NCBI RefSeq assembly: GCF_006636205.1
Contig: NZ_VIGB01000003.1
Coordinates: 8,062,501-8,126,500 of the forward strand
Source: Kitasatospora acidiphila
GTDB lineage: Bacteria; Actinomycetota; Actinomycetes; Streptomycetales; Streptomycetaceae
Reading direction: 5' to 3'
DNA length: 64,000 bases
The notes under the pieces were generated by a model. That model had not been told where the DNA came from and did no database searches. It was given only the letters and a program-made list of their open reading frames with translations. Shown in pieces: positions 21,501 to 32,472 of the stretch. Every line of letters begins with the position of its first letter. The stretch's first letter is position 1. The translations under genes were made by a program, and so were the position numbers.

Positions 21501-24500
21501 CCTCACCGTCCCCCAGCCGATCGACCCCGACGGCACCGTGCTGATCACCGGAGGCACCGGCACCCTCGGCCAGGCCGTCGCCCGGCACCTGGTGTCCCGC
21601 CACGGGGTACGGCACCTGCTGCTCGTGAGCCGCGGCGGCGGCGCCGTGCCGCACCTGGAGCCGCAAGGGGACGTCGACGTGCGGGTCGTGGCCTGTGACG
21701 TCGCGGATCGGGACGCGCTGGCGGCCGTACTGGACTCGATCCCGGCCGAGCATCCGCTCACCGCCGTCGTCCACGCGGCCGGCGTGCTCGACGACACCGT
21801 CATGGAACGGCTGACCGCAGAGCAGCTCGACCGGGTGCTGCGTCCCAAGGTCGACGGCGCCTGGCACCTGCACGAGCTGATCCGCGAGGACCACCTCGCC
21901 GCCTTCGTGCTGTTCTCCGCGGCCGCGGGTGTACTCGGCAACGCCGGCCAGGCCGGCTACGCAGCCGCGAACTCCTACCTCGACGCGTTCGCCGCACACC
22001 GGCAGACCCTCGGACTGCCCGCCGTGTCGATGGCCTGGGGCTACTGGGAGCAGGAGAGCGGCATGACCGCCACCTCACCGCGGCCGACCGCCAACGCCTC
22101 GCCCGCAAGGGCATCCGCCCCATCAGCATCGAACGCGCCCTGGCCATGTTCGACACCGCGCTGGCTGCCGGACGTCCCGCGCTGACCACGGCCGACCTCT
22201 CGATGCCGCAGACCCTGCCGACGCCAAAGGCCCCCGCGTCGGACCTGCTGTCCCTGGTCGCCGCCCACACCGCCACCGTCCTCGGCCACTCCGACGCCGC
22301 CGCGATCACCCCCGGACTCGCCTTCTGCGACCTCGGCTTCGATTCCCTGACCTCCGTCGAACTGCGCAACCGCCTCGCCGGCGCCACCGGCCTGCGGCTG
22401 CCCGCGACCCTCGTCTTCGACCACCCCACTCCCGCCGACCTCGCCGACCACCTCACAGCCGAACTCTCCGGTGCGGGTGGGGGTGTGGTGTCGGTGGTGC
22501 CGGTGGGTGGGGTGGGTGGTGGGGCTGATCCGGTGGTGATTGTGGGCATGGGGTGCCGGTTGCCGGGTGGGGTGGGGTCGCCGGAGGAGCTGTGGGGTTT
22601 GGTGTCGGGTGGGGTGGATGCGATCGGGGAGTTTCCGGGTGATCGCGGGTGGGACGTTGAGGGGTTGTTCCATCCGGATGCGGATCATCCCGGGACGTCG
22701 TATACGCGGTCGGGTGGTTTTCTCGCGGATGCGGCGGGGTTCGATGCCGATTTCTTCGGGATTTCGCCGCGTGAGGCGTTGGCGATGGATCCGCAGCAGC
22801 GGGTGTTGCTGGAGACCGCGTGGGAGACGTTCGAGGATGCGGGGATCGATCCGACGTCGTTGCGGGGCAGCCAGACGGGCGTGTTCACCGGCATCTGGTC
22901 CTCCGGCTACGTCGGCAGCCCCGACCAGGCACCGCCCGACACCGAGGGCTACCTCGCTACCGGCATCTCGCCGAGCATCACCTCCGGCCGGGTCTCCTAC
23001 CTGCTGGGCCTCCAGGGCCAGGCCGTGTCCGTCGACTCCGCCTGCTCCTCGTCACTGATGGCGATCCACCTCGCCGCGCAGGCGCTGCGCTCGGGGGAGT
23101 GCACACTCGCCCTGGCCGGCGGGGTGACCGTGAGCGTGACCCCCCTGCAGTTCACGGAGTTCTCCCGCCAGCGTGCCCTGGCCCCTGACGGCCGGTGCAA
23201 GCCCTTCTCGTCGACGGCTGATGGTACGGCGTGGGGTGAGGGTGCGGGGTTGGTGCTGCTGGAGCGGTTGTCGGACGCCCGTCGCAACGGTCACCGGGTG
23301 CTGGCGGTGGTGCGGGGTTCGGCGGTCAATCAGGACGGGGCGTCCAATGGGTTGACCGCGCCCAACGGCCCCTCCCAGGAACGCGTCATCCGCCAGGCGC
23401 TGGCGAACGCCGGGTTGGAGCCGTCCGAGGTGGACGCGGTGGAGGCGCACGGTACGGGGACGACGCTCGGCGATCCCATCGAGGCGCAGGCGCTGCTGGC
23501 GACGTACGGCCGGGACCGGGTGGAGCCGTTGTGGCTGGGGTCGGTGAAGTCGAACATCGGCCACACCCAGGCGGCGGCCGGTGTGGCTGGTGTGATCAAG
23601 ATGGTCATGGCGATGCGGCACGGCGAACTGCCGCCGACACTGCGCGTCCAGGAGCCCACGCCGCATGTCGAGTGGGACGCCGGTGGCATTCGGCTGCTGA
23701 CCGAGGCCCGGCCGTGGCCGGAGACGGGGCGTCCCCGCCGCGCGGGCATCTCGGCCTTCGGGGCCAGCGGCACCAACGCCCACGTCGTCATCGAACAGTT
23801 CCCGGAAGACACCCCCGAACAAGAAGGGCCCGAACAACCCGCCGCGGACGACTCCGCGGAGCCCACCGTGTGGCTGCTGTCCGGCAAGACGGACGACGCC
23901 CTCCGCGCCCAGGCCCGACGGCTCGCGGACCACATCACCGCCCACCCCGGACTCCGGTCGGCCGCGATCGGCCGGGCCCTCGCCACCACCCGCACCATGC
24001 TCGCCCACCGGGCGGCCCTGGTGGGCAGTACCCGGACCGACCTCATGGCGGAACTGGCCGACCTCGCCGACGGAGACCCCCGCGTCATCACGGGTGTGGC
24101 CGGTTCGCTGGGTCGGTCGGTGTTCGTGTTTCCGGGCAGGGTGCGCAGTGGGTGGGGATGGGTGGGGAGTTGTACGGCTCGGAGTCGGTGTTCCGGGAGG
24201 CGATCGATGCGTGTGACGCGGCGTTGGCGCCGTACACCGACTGGTCGTTGGTGGAGGTGCTGATCGGTGGTGGCTCGCTGGAGCGGGTGGATGTGGTGCA
24301 GCCTGCTCTGTTCGCGGTGATGGTGGCGCTGGCGGAGTTGTGGCGTGCCCATGGTGTGGTGCCTGATGCCGTGGTCGGGCATTCGCAGGGGGAGATCGCG
24401 GCGGCGTACGTGGCGGGGGCGTTGTCGTTGGAGGACGCCGCCAAGGTGGTCGCCCTGCGCAGCAAGGCTCTGGTCGCTCTGGCGGACCGGGGCGGGATGG

Positions 24501-27500
24501 TGTCGGTCGGCCTCGGGCATGAGCAGGCCGCCGAGTTCGTGGCCCGCTGGGACGGCCGGCTGACGGTGGCGGTGGTCAATGCCGCCGGTTCGGTCGTCGT
24601 GTCGGGCGACCTGGACGCGCTGGACGAACTGCTGACGGCCTGTGAGGCCGACGGTATCCGCGCCCGCCGACTGCCCGTCAACTACGCCGCTCACTCCGTC
24701 CAGGTCGAGGCGATCCGGGAGCAACTGCTCACCGACCTCGCCGGCATCACGCCGCACCCGGCGGTGATCCCGTTCTACTCGACGGTGACCGGCGAGGAGA
24801 TCGACACCTCCGCCCTCGACGCCGGCTACTGGTACCGCAACCTCCGCGAACCCGTACGCTTCGACCTCGCCGTCGAGGCCCTTACACAGGACCGGCACGG
24901 CGTGTTCGTGGAGGTCAGCCCGCACCCCGTACTGGTGCCGGTGATGGACGGCGTCGTGACCGGCACGCTGCGCCGCGGCAGCGGCAGGCAGGAATTCCAC
25001 CTCGCCCTGGCGCGCCTGCACACGCAAGGCGTGGCCGTCGACTGGACGCCAGTCTTCCCCGGCGAGCCCCACCACGTCCCGCTGCCGACGTACGCCTTCC
25101 AACACCGGCCGTACTGGTTGAACCCCGCCGCCGCGAAGGGCGACGTGTCGGCGGCGGGACTGGACTCGGCCGGGCACCCGCTGCTCGGGGCCGTCGTCGA
25201 ACTGGCCGGGGACCAGAGCGTCCTGCTCACGGGGCGACTCTCGACGGCTACCCGGCCATGGCTGGCCGACCACGTCGTCCTGGGCTCCGTGCTGCTGCCC
25301 GGCACCGTGTTCGTCGAACTCGCCATGCACGCCGGACGGCAGACCGGCTGCGACGTCCTGGACGAACTGGTGCTGGAAGCCCCCATGATCCTGCCGGACG
25401 ACGGTTCCGTGCCGGTCCAGGTCGTCGTCGGCGCACCGGACGGGACGGGCCGACGCCCCGTCACCGTGCACTCCCGGACGGGCGGCACCTGGCTGCGGCA
25501 CGCCACCGGCATGCTGGCGACCGGCGGCCGCCCCCACCCGTACGACACCGGCGAGCCCTGGCAGCCGGCCGGTGAGCCCGTCGACCTGACCGACTTCTAC
25601 GACACCCTCGCCGCCCAGGGCTACGAGTACGGGCCGGTGTTCGCGGGCGTACGCGAGATCCGGCGGCAGGGCGACGAGCTCTATGCCGAGGTGGCGCTGC
25701 CCGCCGACACCCGCGACCGCTTCGGTCTCCACCCCGCGCTGCTCGACGCCGCACTCCAGCCGCTGACCCTGCTGGCGGCCGGCCGCCTGCCGTTCTCCTT
25801 CGCCGGGGTGTCGATGCGGAAAGCCGGCTCCACGGCCCGGGTCCGCCTAACACCCACCGGCCCCGACACCTTCCGGGTCGCGCTCGCCGACGAATCCGGG
25901 CCGCTGGCGGTGATCGACGCGCTGACCGTGCGCCACCGGCCGCCGGGCCTGGCCGCCGTCGGGACCAACCAGCTCTTCCGCCTCGACTGGGTGCCCGTCG
26001 AGAGCACCGGCGAAGCCCCGACCGTCCACCACGTCACGCCCCCGGCGGGGGATCCCGTTGCGGCCGCGCACATCGTCGCCGCCGAGACGCTGGGCGTGCT
26101 CCAGGACTTCCTGCGCGAGAGGGACGGCCGGCTGGCCGTCGTGACCCGTGGCGCGGTCGGGCCGGACCCCGTCGACCTGCCGTCCAGCGTCGTCTGGGGC
26201 CTGGTCCGCGCGGCCCAGGCGGAACACCCCGACCGGTTCGTGCTCGTCGACACCGACGACCGCGTCCTCGTCGCGGGGGACGAACCGCAGCTCGTCGTCC
26301 GCGACGGCGCCGCCCGCGCCGCCCGCCTGGTACGGGCCGAAGCCGCCCCGGCACCCGGCCCGCTCGACCCGAACGGCACCGTGCTGATCACCGGAGGCAC
26401 CGGAACACTAGGCCGCCTCGTCGCCCGGCACCTGCGCGACCAGCACGGCATCCGGCACCTGCTCCTGCTCAGCAGGAACGCGGCGGAGGTGGACTTCGAC
26501 GCCGAGGTGGTGGCCTGCGACGTGGCCGACCGGGACGCGCTGGCGGCCGTACTGGACTCGATCCCGGCCGCGCACCCGCTGACCGCGGTCGTGCACGCGG
26601 CCGGCGTGCTCGACGACGGAGTCGTCGAATCCCTCACGCCCGGCCGGATCGACCAGGTGCTGCGGCCCAAGGCCGACGCCGCCTGGCACCTGCACGAGCT
26701 GACGAAAGACCTCGGCCTGAGTGCATTCGTGCTCTTCTCGTCCGCCGCCGGTGTGCTGGGCGGCCCGGGCCAGGCGAACTATGCCGCCGCGAACGCCTTC
26801 CTGGACGCCCTCGCCGTGCACCGGCGTGCCCTGGGTCTGCCGGGCGTGTCGCTGGCCTGGGGACAATGGGCCGAGGCCAGCGGGTTGACCGAACACCTCA
26901 CCGACACCGACCGCAAGCGCCTCGCCCGCGCCGGCGTGCTGCCGATGCCCACGAACCAGGCGCTGGCACTGTTCGACCTGGCCCTGGGCGCCGCCGATCC
27001 CGCGCTGGTCCCCGCACACCTCGACCTGTCGGCGGCGTCCACCCGTCCCCTGCTCAGCCGCCTCACCCGTACCAGGCCCTCCCGGCGCACGGACCGGCCG
27101 GGCCTGGGCAGGGAACTGGCGGCCCTGCCCGAGACCGAGCAGCACAGCCGTGTCCTGGAACTGGTCACCGGCCAGACGGCCGCGGTCCTCGGCCACACCG
27201 ACACCGCGGCCGTCAGCGCCGAGCGGGCCTTCAAGGACCTGGGCTTCGATTCGCTCACCGCAGTGGAACTGCGCAACCGCCTGTCCGCGGTCGCCGGGGT
27301 ACCGCTGCCCGCGACGCTGACCTTCGACTACCCGACCCCCGACGCGCTGGCCGGCCACCTGCGGGGCCTCCTGGTCGGCGCCCGGCGCCAGGCCCCTGCC
27401 TCACGTGTGCCGGTTGGGGTTCCGGTGTCGGGTGATCCGGTGGTGGTGGTGGGGTTGGGAGCCCGGTATCCGGGTGGGGTGGGGTCGGCGCAGGAGCTGT

Positions 27501-30500
27501 GGGGTCTGGTGGCGGGTGAGGTGGATGCGGTCGGGGAGTTCCCGCCGGACCGTGGATGGGACGTGGGTCGTCTTTACGATCCGGCGGGTGGTCCGGGGAG
27601 GTCGTACACGCGATGGGGCGGCTTCCTCGACGCCGCAGGCGACTTCGATGCCGCGTTCTTCGGGATTTCGCCGCGTGAGGCGTTGGCGATGGATCCGCAG
27701 CAGCGGGTGTTGCTGGAGACGGTGTGGGAGACGTTCGAGGATGCGGGGATCGATCCGACGTCGTTGCGGGGCAGCCAGACGGGCGTGTTCACCGGCATCT
27801 GGTCCTCGGGCTATGGCGCCGGGGCACAGTCGCCCGACCTGGAGGGCTACCTCTCGACGGGCACGGCGACGAGTGTGACCTCCGGGCGGGTGTCGTACCT
27901 GCTCGGGTTGGAGGGTCCGGCGGTGTCGGTGGACACGGCCTGCTCGTCGTCGCTGGTGGCGATTCACCTGGCGGCGCAGGCGCTGCGGGCGGGGGAGTGT
28001 TCGCTGGCGTTGGCCGGTGGTGTGACGGTGATGGCGACGCCGGCGGGGTTCGTCGAGTTCTCCCGCCAGCGGGGGCTTGCGGCGGATGGCCGGGTGAAGG
28101 CGTTCGCCGAGGCGGCTGACGGTACGGCGTGGGGTGAGGGTGCGGGTGTCGTGCTGCTGGAGCGGTTGTCGGATGCGCGGCGCAACGGTCACCGGGTGCT
28201 GGCGGTGGTGCGGGGTTCGGCGGTGAATCAGGACGGGGCGTCCAATGGGTTGACCGCGCCGAATGGTCCGTCGCAGGAGCGGGTGATTCGTCAGGCATTG
28301 GCGAGTGCCGGGTTGGAGCCGTCCGAGGTGGACGCGGTGGAGGCGCACGGTACCGGCACCACTCTCGGTGACCCTATTGAGGCGCAGGCGCTGTTGGCGA
28401 CGTACGGCCGGGACCGGGTGGAGCCGTTGTGGTTGGGGTCGGTGAAGTCGAACATCGGGCACACGCAGGCGGCGGCGGGTGTGGCGGGTGTGATCAAGAT
28501 GGTCATGGCGATGCGGTACGGGCAACTGCCGCCGACGCTGCATGTCGACGCGCCGACCTCGCATGTCGACTGGTCGGCGGGCCGTGTCTCGCTGCTGACC
28601 GAGGCTCGGCCGTGGCCGGAGACGGGGCGTCCCCGCCGGGCCGGCGTGTCGGCGTTCGGTATCAGCGGTACGAACGCGCACGTGATCCTGGAGGCGCCGG
28701 CCCCGGACCCGGCCGAGGAGTCGTCGTCCGAGTCCCCTGCCTACGATCCCGCTTCCGATCCCGAGTCCCCTGCCGCTTCCACGCCCGCGCCCGCAGCCGT
28801 CGTGCCGGTGCCGTGGCTGCTGTCGGCGAAGTCGGACGCGGCCCTGCGCGACCAGGCCCGCAGGCTGCGCGGGTTCCTCACCGAGCACCCCGAGGTCGCA
28901 CCGGCCGAGGTGGCCGCGGACCTGGCCGCGCGGGCTCGGTTTCCGCACCGTGCTGTGCTGACGGACCCGGCCGGCCTGGACGCGCTGATCGGCGGAAAAC
29001 CCGGAATTGTCACGGGCACTGCCTCCCCGGGTAGGTCGGCGTTTGTGTTTTCTGGTCAGGGTGGTCAGTGGGTGGGGATGGGGCGGGGTCTGTATCGGGT
29101 CTTCCCGGTGTTCGCGCGGGTGTTGGACGAGGTCTGCGGTTTGTTGGGGTTGCCGGTTGGGGTGTTGTTCGAGGACGCGGAAGGGGTGTTGGGGGAGACG
29201 GAGTTCACGCAGGGCGGCGTGTTCGCGTTGCAGGTGGCGTTGTTCCGGTTGGTGGAGTGGTTGGGGGTTCGGCCGGATTTCGTGGTGGGGCATTCGGTGG
29301 GTGAGGTGGCGGCGGCTCATGTGGCGGGGGTTTTGGGGTTGGAGGACGCCTGTCGGCTGGTGGGGGCGCGGGGTCGGTTGATGCAGGGGTTGCCTGTGGG
29401 TGGGGCGATGGTGTCGGTGCAGGCGTCGGTGGAGGAGGTGGTGGGGTCGCTGGTGCCGGGTGCCGAGGTGGCGGCGGTGAACGGGCCAGATGCGGTCGTG
29501 CTGTCGGGGGACGAGGCTGCGGTCGAGTCGGTGGGTGAGGTGTGGCTTGGTCGTGGGCGTCGGGTACGGCGGTTGACGGTCAGTCATGCGTTCCATTCGG
29601 CGCGGATGGATCCGGTGCTGGAGGAACTTGGCGAGGTGGCTACAGGTTTGACGTTCCGTCAGCCGAGGATCCCGGTGGTCTCCACCGTGACCGGACATCC
29701 GGTCGACATGGGGGAACCCGCGTACTGGGTGCGGCAGGTGCGGGAGCCGGTGCGGTTCGCCGATGCCTTGGAGTGGCTGGCGGGTCAGGGTGTTGCGGGG
29801 TTGGTGGAGGTGGGTCCGCATCCGCTGTTGCTGGCCCACGGGTTGATGCGGCGTCATGGTGATTCGGTGGAGTCGTTGTTCGCGGGGCTGGGGCGGTTGT
29901 GGGCGGACGGCGCGGTGGGCTGGACACCGCCCGTGACCACGCCGGCGCGGGTGTTGGGCGGGCGGGTGCCCTCGTACGCGTTCCAGCACCAGCACTACTG
30001 GCTCCAGCCCACTACCCCGGCACCGACCGGTGACGGCCGGATCGACCACCCGCTGCTGCGGGACGCCATGGAACTCCCCGACGACAACGGCGTGGTGCTG
30101 ACGGGACGACTCGCCACCGCCGCGCAGCCGTGGCTCACCGAACACGTCATCTCGGGCTCGCCCCTGCTGCCCGCCGCGGCGTTCGTGGACCTGGCGCTCC
30201 GGGCCGGCGAACACGTCGGCTGCCCGGCGGTCGAGGACCTGACGCTGGAGACACCGCTGGTGGTCGCGGACGGCGTGCAGGTGTCCGTTACCGTCGGCCC
30301 CGACCGGGCGGGCCGGCGCAGCATCTCGATCCACTCGCGCGCAGACGGCGAGTGGGTACGGCACGCCACCGGGACCCTGGGCACCGTACCCGTCGCACCA
30401 CGGGAGCCCTGGGCACGGCAGTGGCCGCCGCACGCCGAAGCCGTCGACCTCGACGCCTTCTACGACAACCTGGCCGACGCCGGATTTGCCTACGGCACGG

Positions 30501-32470
30501 CCTTCCAAGGTCTGCGAGCGGCCTGGCGCGACGGCGACACCCTCTATGCGGAGGTGACCGTACCCCCCGGCGACACCCGGTTCGCCCTGCACCCCGCCCT
30601 GCTCGACGCCGCGATCCAGATCGTGACCGTCGCCGACGACCGGGCGAAGATGCCGTTCTCCTTCGCCGGGATCTCCTGGTGGCGCGGCGCCGAGCACGCC
30701 AGGGTCCGGCTGACCGTGACCGGCCAGGACACCTGCGCGATCGGCCTCGCCGACCAGTCGGGCGCGCCGGTCGCCGAGATAGCCTCGTTGACCCTGCGCC
30801 GGCCGGCCGGGGCCACCACGCAGGACGTGCCGTACCAGGTGGCGTGGCCGGTCCTGGAAGCGGCGACCATCGAACCGGACATCCCGGTCCACCACGCCAC
30901 ATCGCCCGTCGAGACCCTGCGGGTGATCCAGGACTTCCTCACCACGGACACCCCGCGCATGGTGGTCGCCACGCGCAACGCCGTGCCGGTTCGGCCGGGC
31001 GAGGACGTCGACCCGCAGGCCGCCGCCGTCTGGGGCCTGGTCCGGTCGGCCGCCACCGAGCACCCCGGCCGGTTCGTGCTGGTCGACGGTGACGACGGCG
31101 ACGAGGTCCGGCTGGCCGGCGACGAACCCCAGCTCGCGATCCGCGTCGGCGCCGTTCACGTCCCCCGCCTCGAACGGGCGCGGACCGAACCGCTGCCCTC
31201 GCCGCTCAGCCCCGAGGGCACGGTGCTCGTCACCGGCGGCACCGGCACCCTGGGCGGCACGATCGCCCGCCACCTCGCCGTACGGCACGGCGTGCGGCAC
31301 CTGCTGCTGGTCAGCCGGAGCGGCCCGGACGCCCCCGGCGCCGCCGCGCTGACCGCCGACCTGGCCGCGCTGGGCGCGACCGCCGACATCGTGGCGTGCG
31401 ACGTGTCCGACCGCGAGGCGGTGGCGCGGCTGCTCGCCGAACACCCGGTCACCTCGGTGATCCACGCCGCGGGCACGCTGGCCGACACCGTCGTGGAATC
31501 CCTCACCCCGCAGCAGTTCGCGCGCGTGTGGGAGCCGAAGGCCCTCGCGGCGCGGCACCTCCACGAACTGACCTCGGACCTGGAGGCGTTCGTGCTGTTC
31601 TCGTCGGCGGCCGGTGTGCTGGGCGGCGCGGGCCAGGCGAACTACGCGGCGGCGAACGCGTACCTCGACGGCCTCGCCGCACACCGGCACGCCCAGGGAC
31701 AGCCAGCCGTGTCGCTCGCCTGGGGCTACTGGGCGGAGGCCAGCGGCATGACCGGAGGTCTGACCGCCACCGACCGGCACCGCCTGGCCAGGGCCGGCGT
31801 AAGGCCGCTGCCGACGACGGACGCGCTGGCCCTGTTCGACGCCGCGCTGACCGCGGGCACCCCCACCCTCGCCCCCGTCAGGTTCGACCTGCCGGCGCTG
31901 CGCCGCGCCGGCGACCCGCCCGCCCTGCTGCGGGAGCTGGTACGGCCCCGGCGCAGGAAGGCCGCCGACCGCGCGTGGACGCAGGCCGACGTGCTGCAAC
32001 TCGTCGTGGGCCAGGTCGCCCTCGTCCTGGGGCACTCGTCACCGGAGGCGGTCAACCCCGACCAGGCGTTCACCGACATCGGGTTCGACTCGCTCACCGC
32101 CGTGGAACTGCGCAACCAGCTCGACGCGGACACCGGCCTGCGCCTGCCAGCCACGCTCGTCTTCGACCACCCGACACCGGCCCGCCTCGCCGCCTTCGTG
32201 CACACACGGCTGCACGGCACCGAACCCGACCCCCTGCTCGCCGAACTCGACCAGCTCAAGTCCACCCTGGACGCGGCAGCCGCCGACGCCGACTACGAGA
32301 CCGTCGCGACCCGCCTCGAAGCACTTCTCGCGGCCTGGACCGCCAAACGTACCGGCTCCGCGGCCGGTGTCGACGAGGTCAGCGACGACGAACTGTTCAG
32401 CCTTTTGGACCATGCGCACCGCAGGACCGAGGTCATCCGCTCGGGCGAGTCCCGAAACGCTGAGGAGTAG
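9591..32470 (+). CDS. Modular type I PKS, loading module plus modules 1-4
   Basis: One reading frame spans five modules once four single-base losses are allowed for (near 19943, 20919, 22069 and 24136). With one G restored at each, the length is 22884 nt, a multiple of three, giving about 7627 residues. Order: KSQ-AT-ACP, KS-AT-KR-ACP, KS-AT-DH-ER-KR-ACP, KS-AT-DH-KR-ACP, KS-AT-DH-KR-ACP, then a C-terminal docking tail (about 32220-32470). Each break falls inside a domain and the protein sense resumes in the next frame with no start site, so separate genes are unlikely. AGGTG precedes GTG 9591 and ATG 9594; either could be used. The stop is two bases before the next ATG. The enzyme is cytosolic and starts the macrolactone chain. 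Confidence 0.9.
9625..12530 (+). other. PKS loading module: KSQ-AT-ACP
   Basis: KS-like domain at about 9625-10850, with the active-site Cys replaced by Gln (DTAQSSA, Gln codon at 10077). This is the hallmark of a decarboxylating KSQ. AT at about 11107-12000 has GHSQGE and YASH, the methylmalonyl signature. ACP at about 12310-12530 has LGFDSVTG with the phosphopantetheine Ser. Known logic: methylmalonyl is loaded and decarboxylated to a propionyl starter. Confidence 0.88.
12570..16790 (+). other. PKS module 1: KS-AT-KR-ACP
   Basis: KS at about 12570-13840 with DTACSSS (Cys codon 13086). AT at about 14130-15000 is methylmalonyl-like but has two variants: the nucleophile elbow reads GHSQA instead of GHSQG (Ala codon 14403), and the specificity motif is YAAH. 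KR at about 15170-16330 lacks the LDD motif (it reads TAGVIRATRL) and has GVWGDG, which marks an A-type reductase. ACP at about 16560-16790 has LGFDSLTA. The product is a beta-hydroxyl that becomes C15-O of the lactone. Confidence 0.85.
16836..22450 (+). other. PKS module 2: KS-AT-DH-ER-KR-ACP (three apparent frameshifts)
   Basis: KS at about 16836-18100 with DTGCSSS. AT at about 18400-19270 has GHSQGE and YAAH. DH at about 19430-20180 has HAVDGTVLLP and HPALLDAALQP. ER at about 20590-21510 has LNFRDVLITLGMYP and GGVGMAAIQLAL. KR at about 21530-22070 is B-type (VLDD), but the catalytic Ser reads Ala (FSAAAG, codon 21919). ACP at about 22230-22450. The frame breaks near 19943 (DH), 20919 (ER) and 22069 (KR end). 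Intended product: a fully reduced methylene. Confidence 0.82.
18400..18763 (+). repeat. Repeated AT segment shared by modules 2, 3, 5 and 6
   Basis: 364 bp covering the AT start through GHSQGE and beyond. Near-identical copies lie at 24106-24468 (one base shorter, at the frameshift), at 34103-34424 (shorter match) and at 39929-40292. Modules 3 and 6 stay almost identical on to about 24853 and 40677. The 363/364 length difference locates the lost G in module 3 exactly. Confidence 0.8.
22476..22911 (+). repeat. Near-identical KS segment, copy A (module 3)
   Basis: This 436-bp segment encodes the start of KS3 and is nearly identical, codon for codon, to 38338-38773 in module 6. The only difference I noticed is GAGACGTTCGAG versus GAGACGGTCGAG. 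Its G-rich, GGT/GTG/TTG-heavy codon use contrasts with the C-ending codons on either side, so the boundaries are sharp. Confidence 0.85.
22523..27380 (+). other. PKS module 3: KS-AT-DH-KR-ACP (one apparent frameshift)
   Basis: KS at about 22523-23795 with DSACSSS. AT at about 24106-25000 is methylmalonyl-like (GHSQGE, YAAH); its first motif is broken near 24136, where other modules have four Gs and this one has three. DH at about 25160-25940 has HVVLGSVLLP. KR at about 26370-26900 is B-type (VLDD) with intact FSSAAG. ACP at about 27150-27380. Product: an alkene with an alpha-methyl, C10=C11 in the final numbering. Confidence 0.85.
27430..32210 (+). other. PKS module 4: KS-AT(malonyl)-DH-KR-ACP
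   Basis: KS at about 27430-28695 with DTACSSS. AT at about 29033-29900 has GHSVGE and HAFH, the malonyl signature. DH at about 30030-30810 has HVISGSPLLP. KR at about 31210-31760 has LAD in place of LDD but otherwise looks B-type and active. ACP at about 31980-32210 has IGFDSLTA. Product: an unbranched alkene, C8=C9, conjugated with that of module 3. A helical docking tail follows. Confidence 0.87.
29033..29640 (+). repeat. Repeated malonyl-AT segment shared with module 7
   Basis: This part of the module 4 AT is nearly identical to about 45660-46270 in module 7, covering GHSVGE to just past HAFH. Codon use is the same G-rich dialect seen in the other repeated blocks. Boundaries are approximate. 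Confidence 0.75.
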
Positions 32471-32472
32471 CG

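Noticed and set aside
19895..24263. Separate smaller PKS genes starting at each frame change
   Set aside because: The breaks fall inside DH, ER, KR and AT domains, no ribosome sites occur there, and each break is explained by one base.
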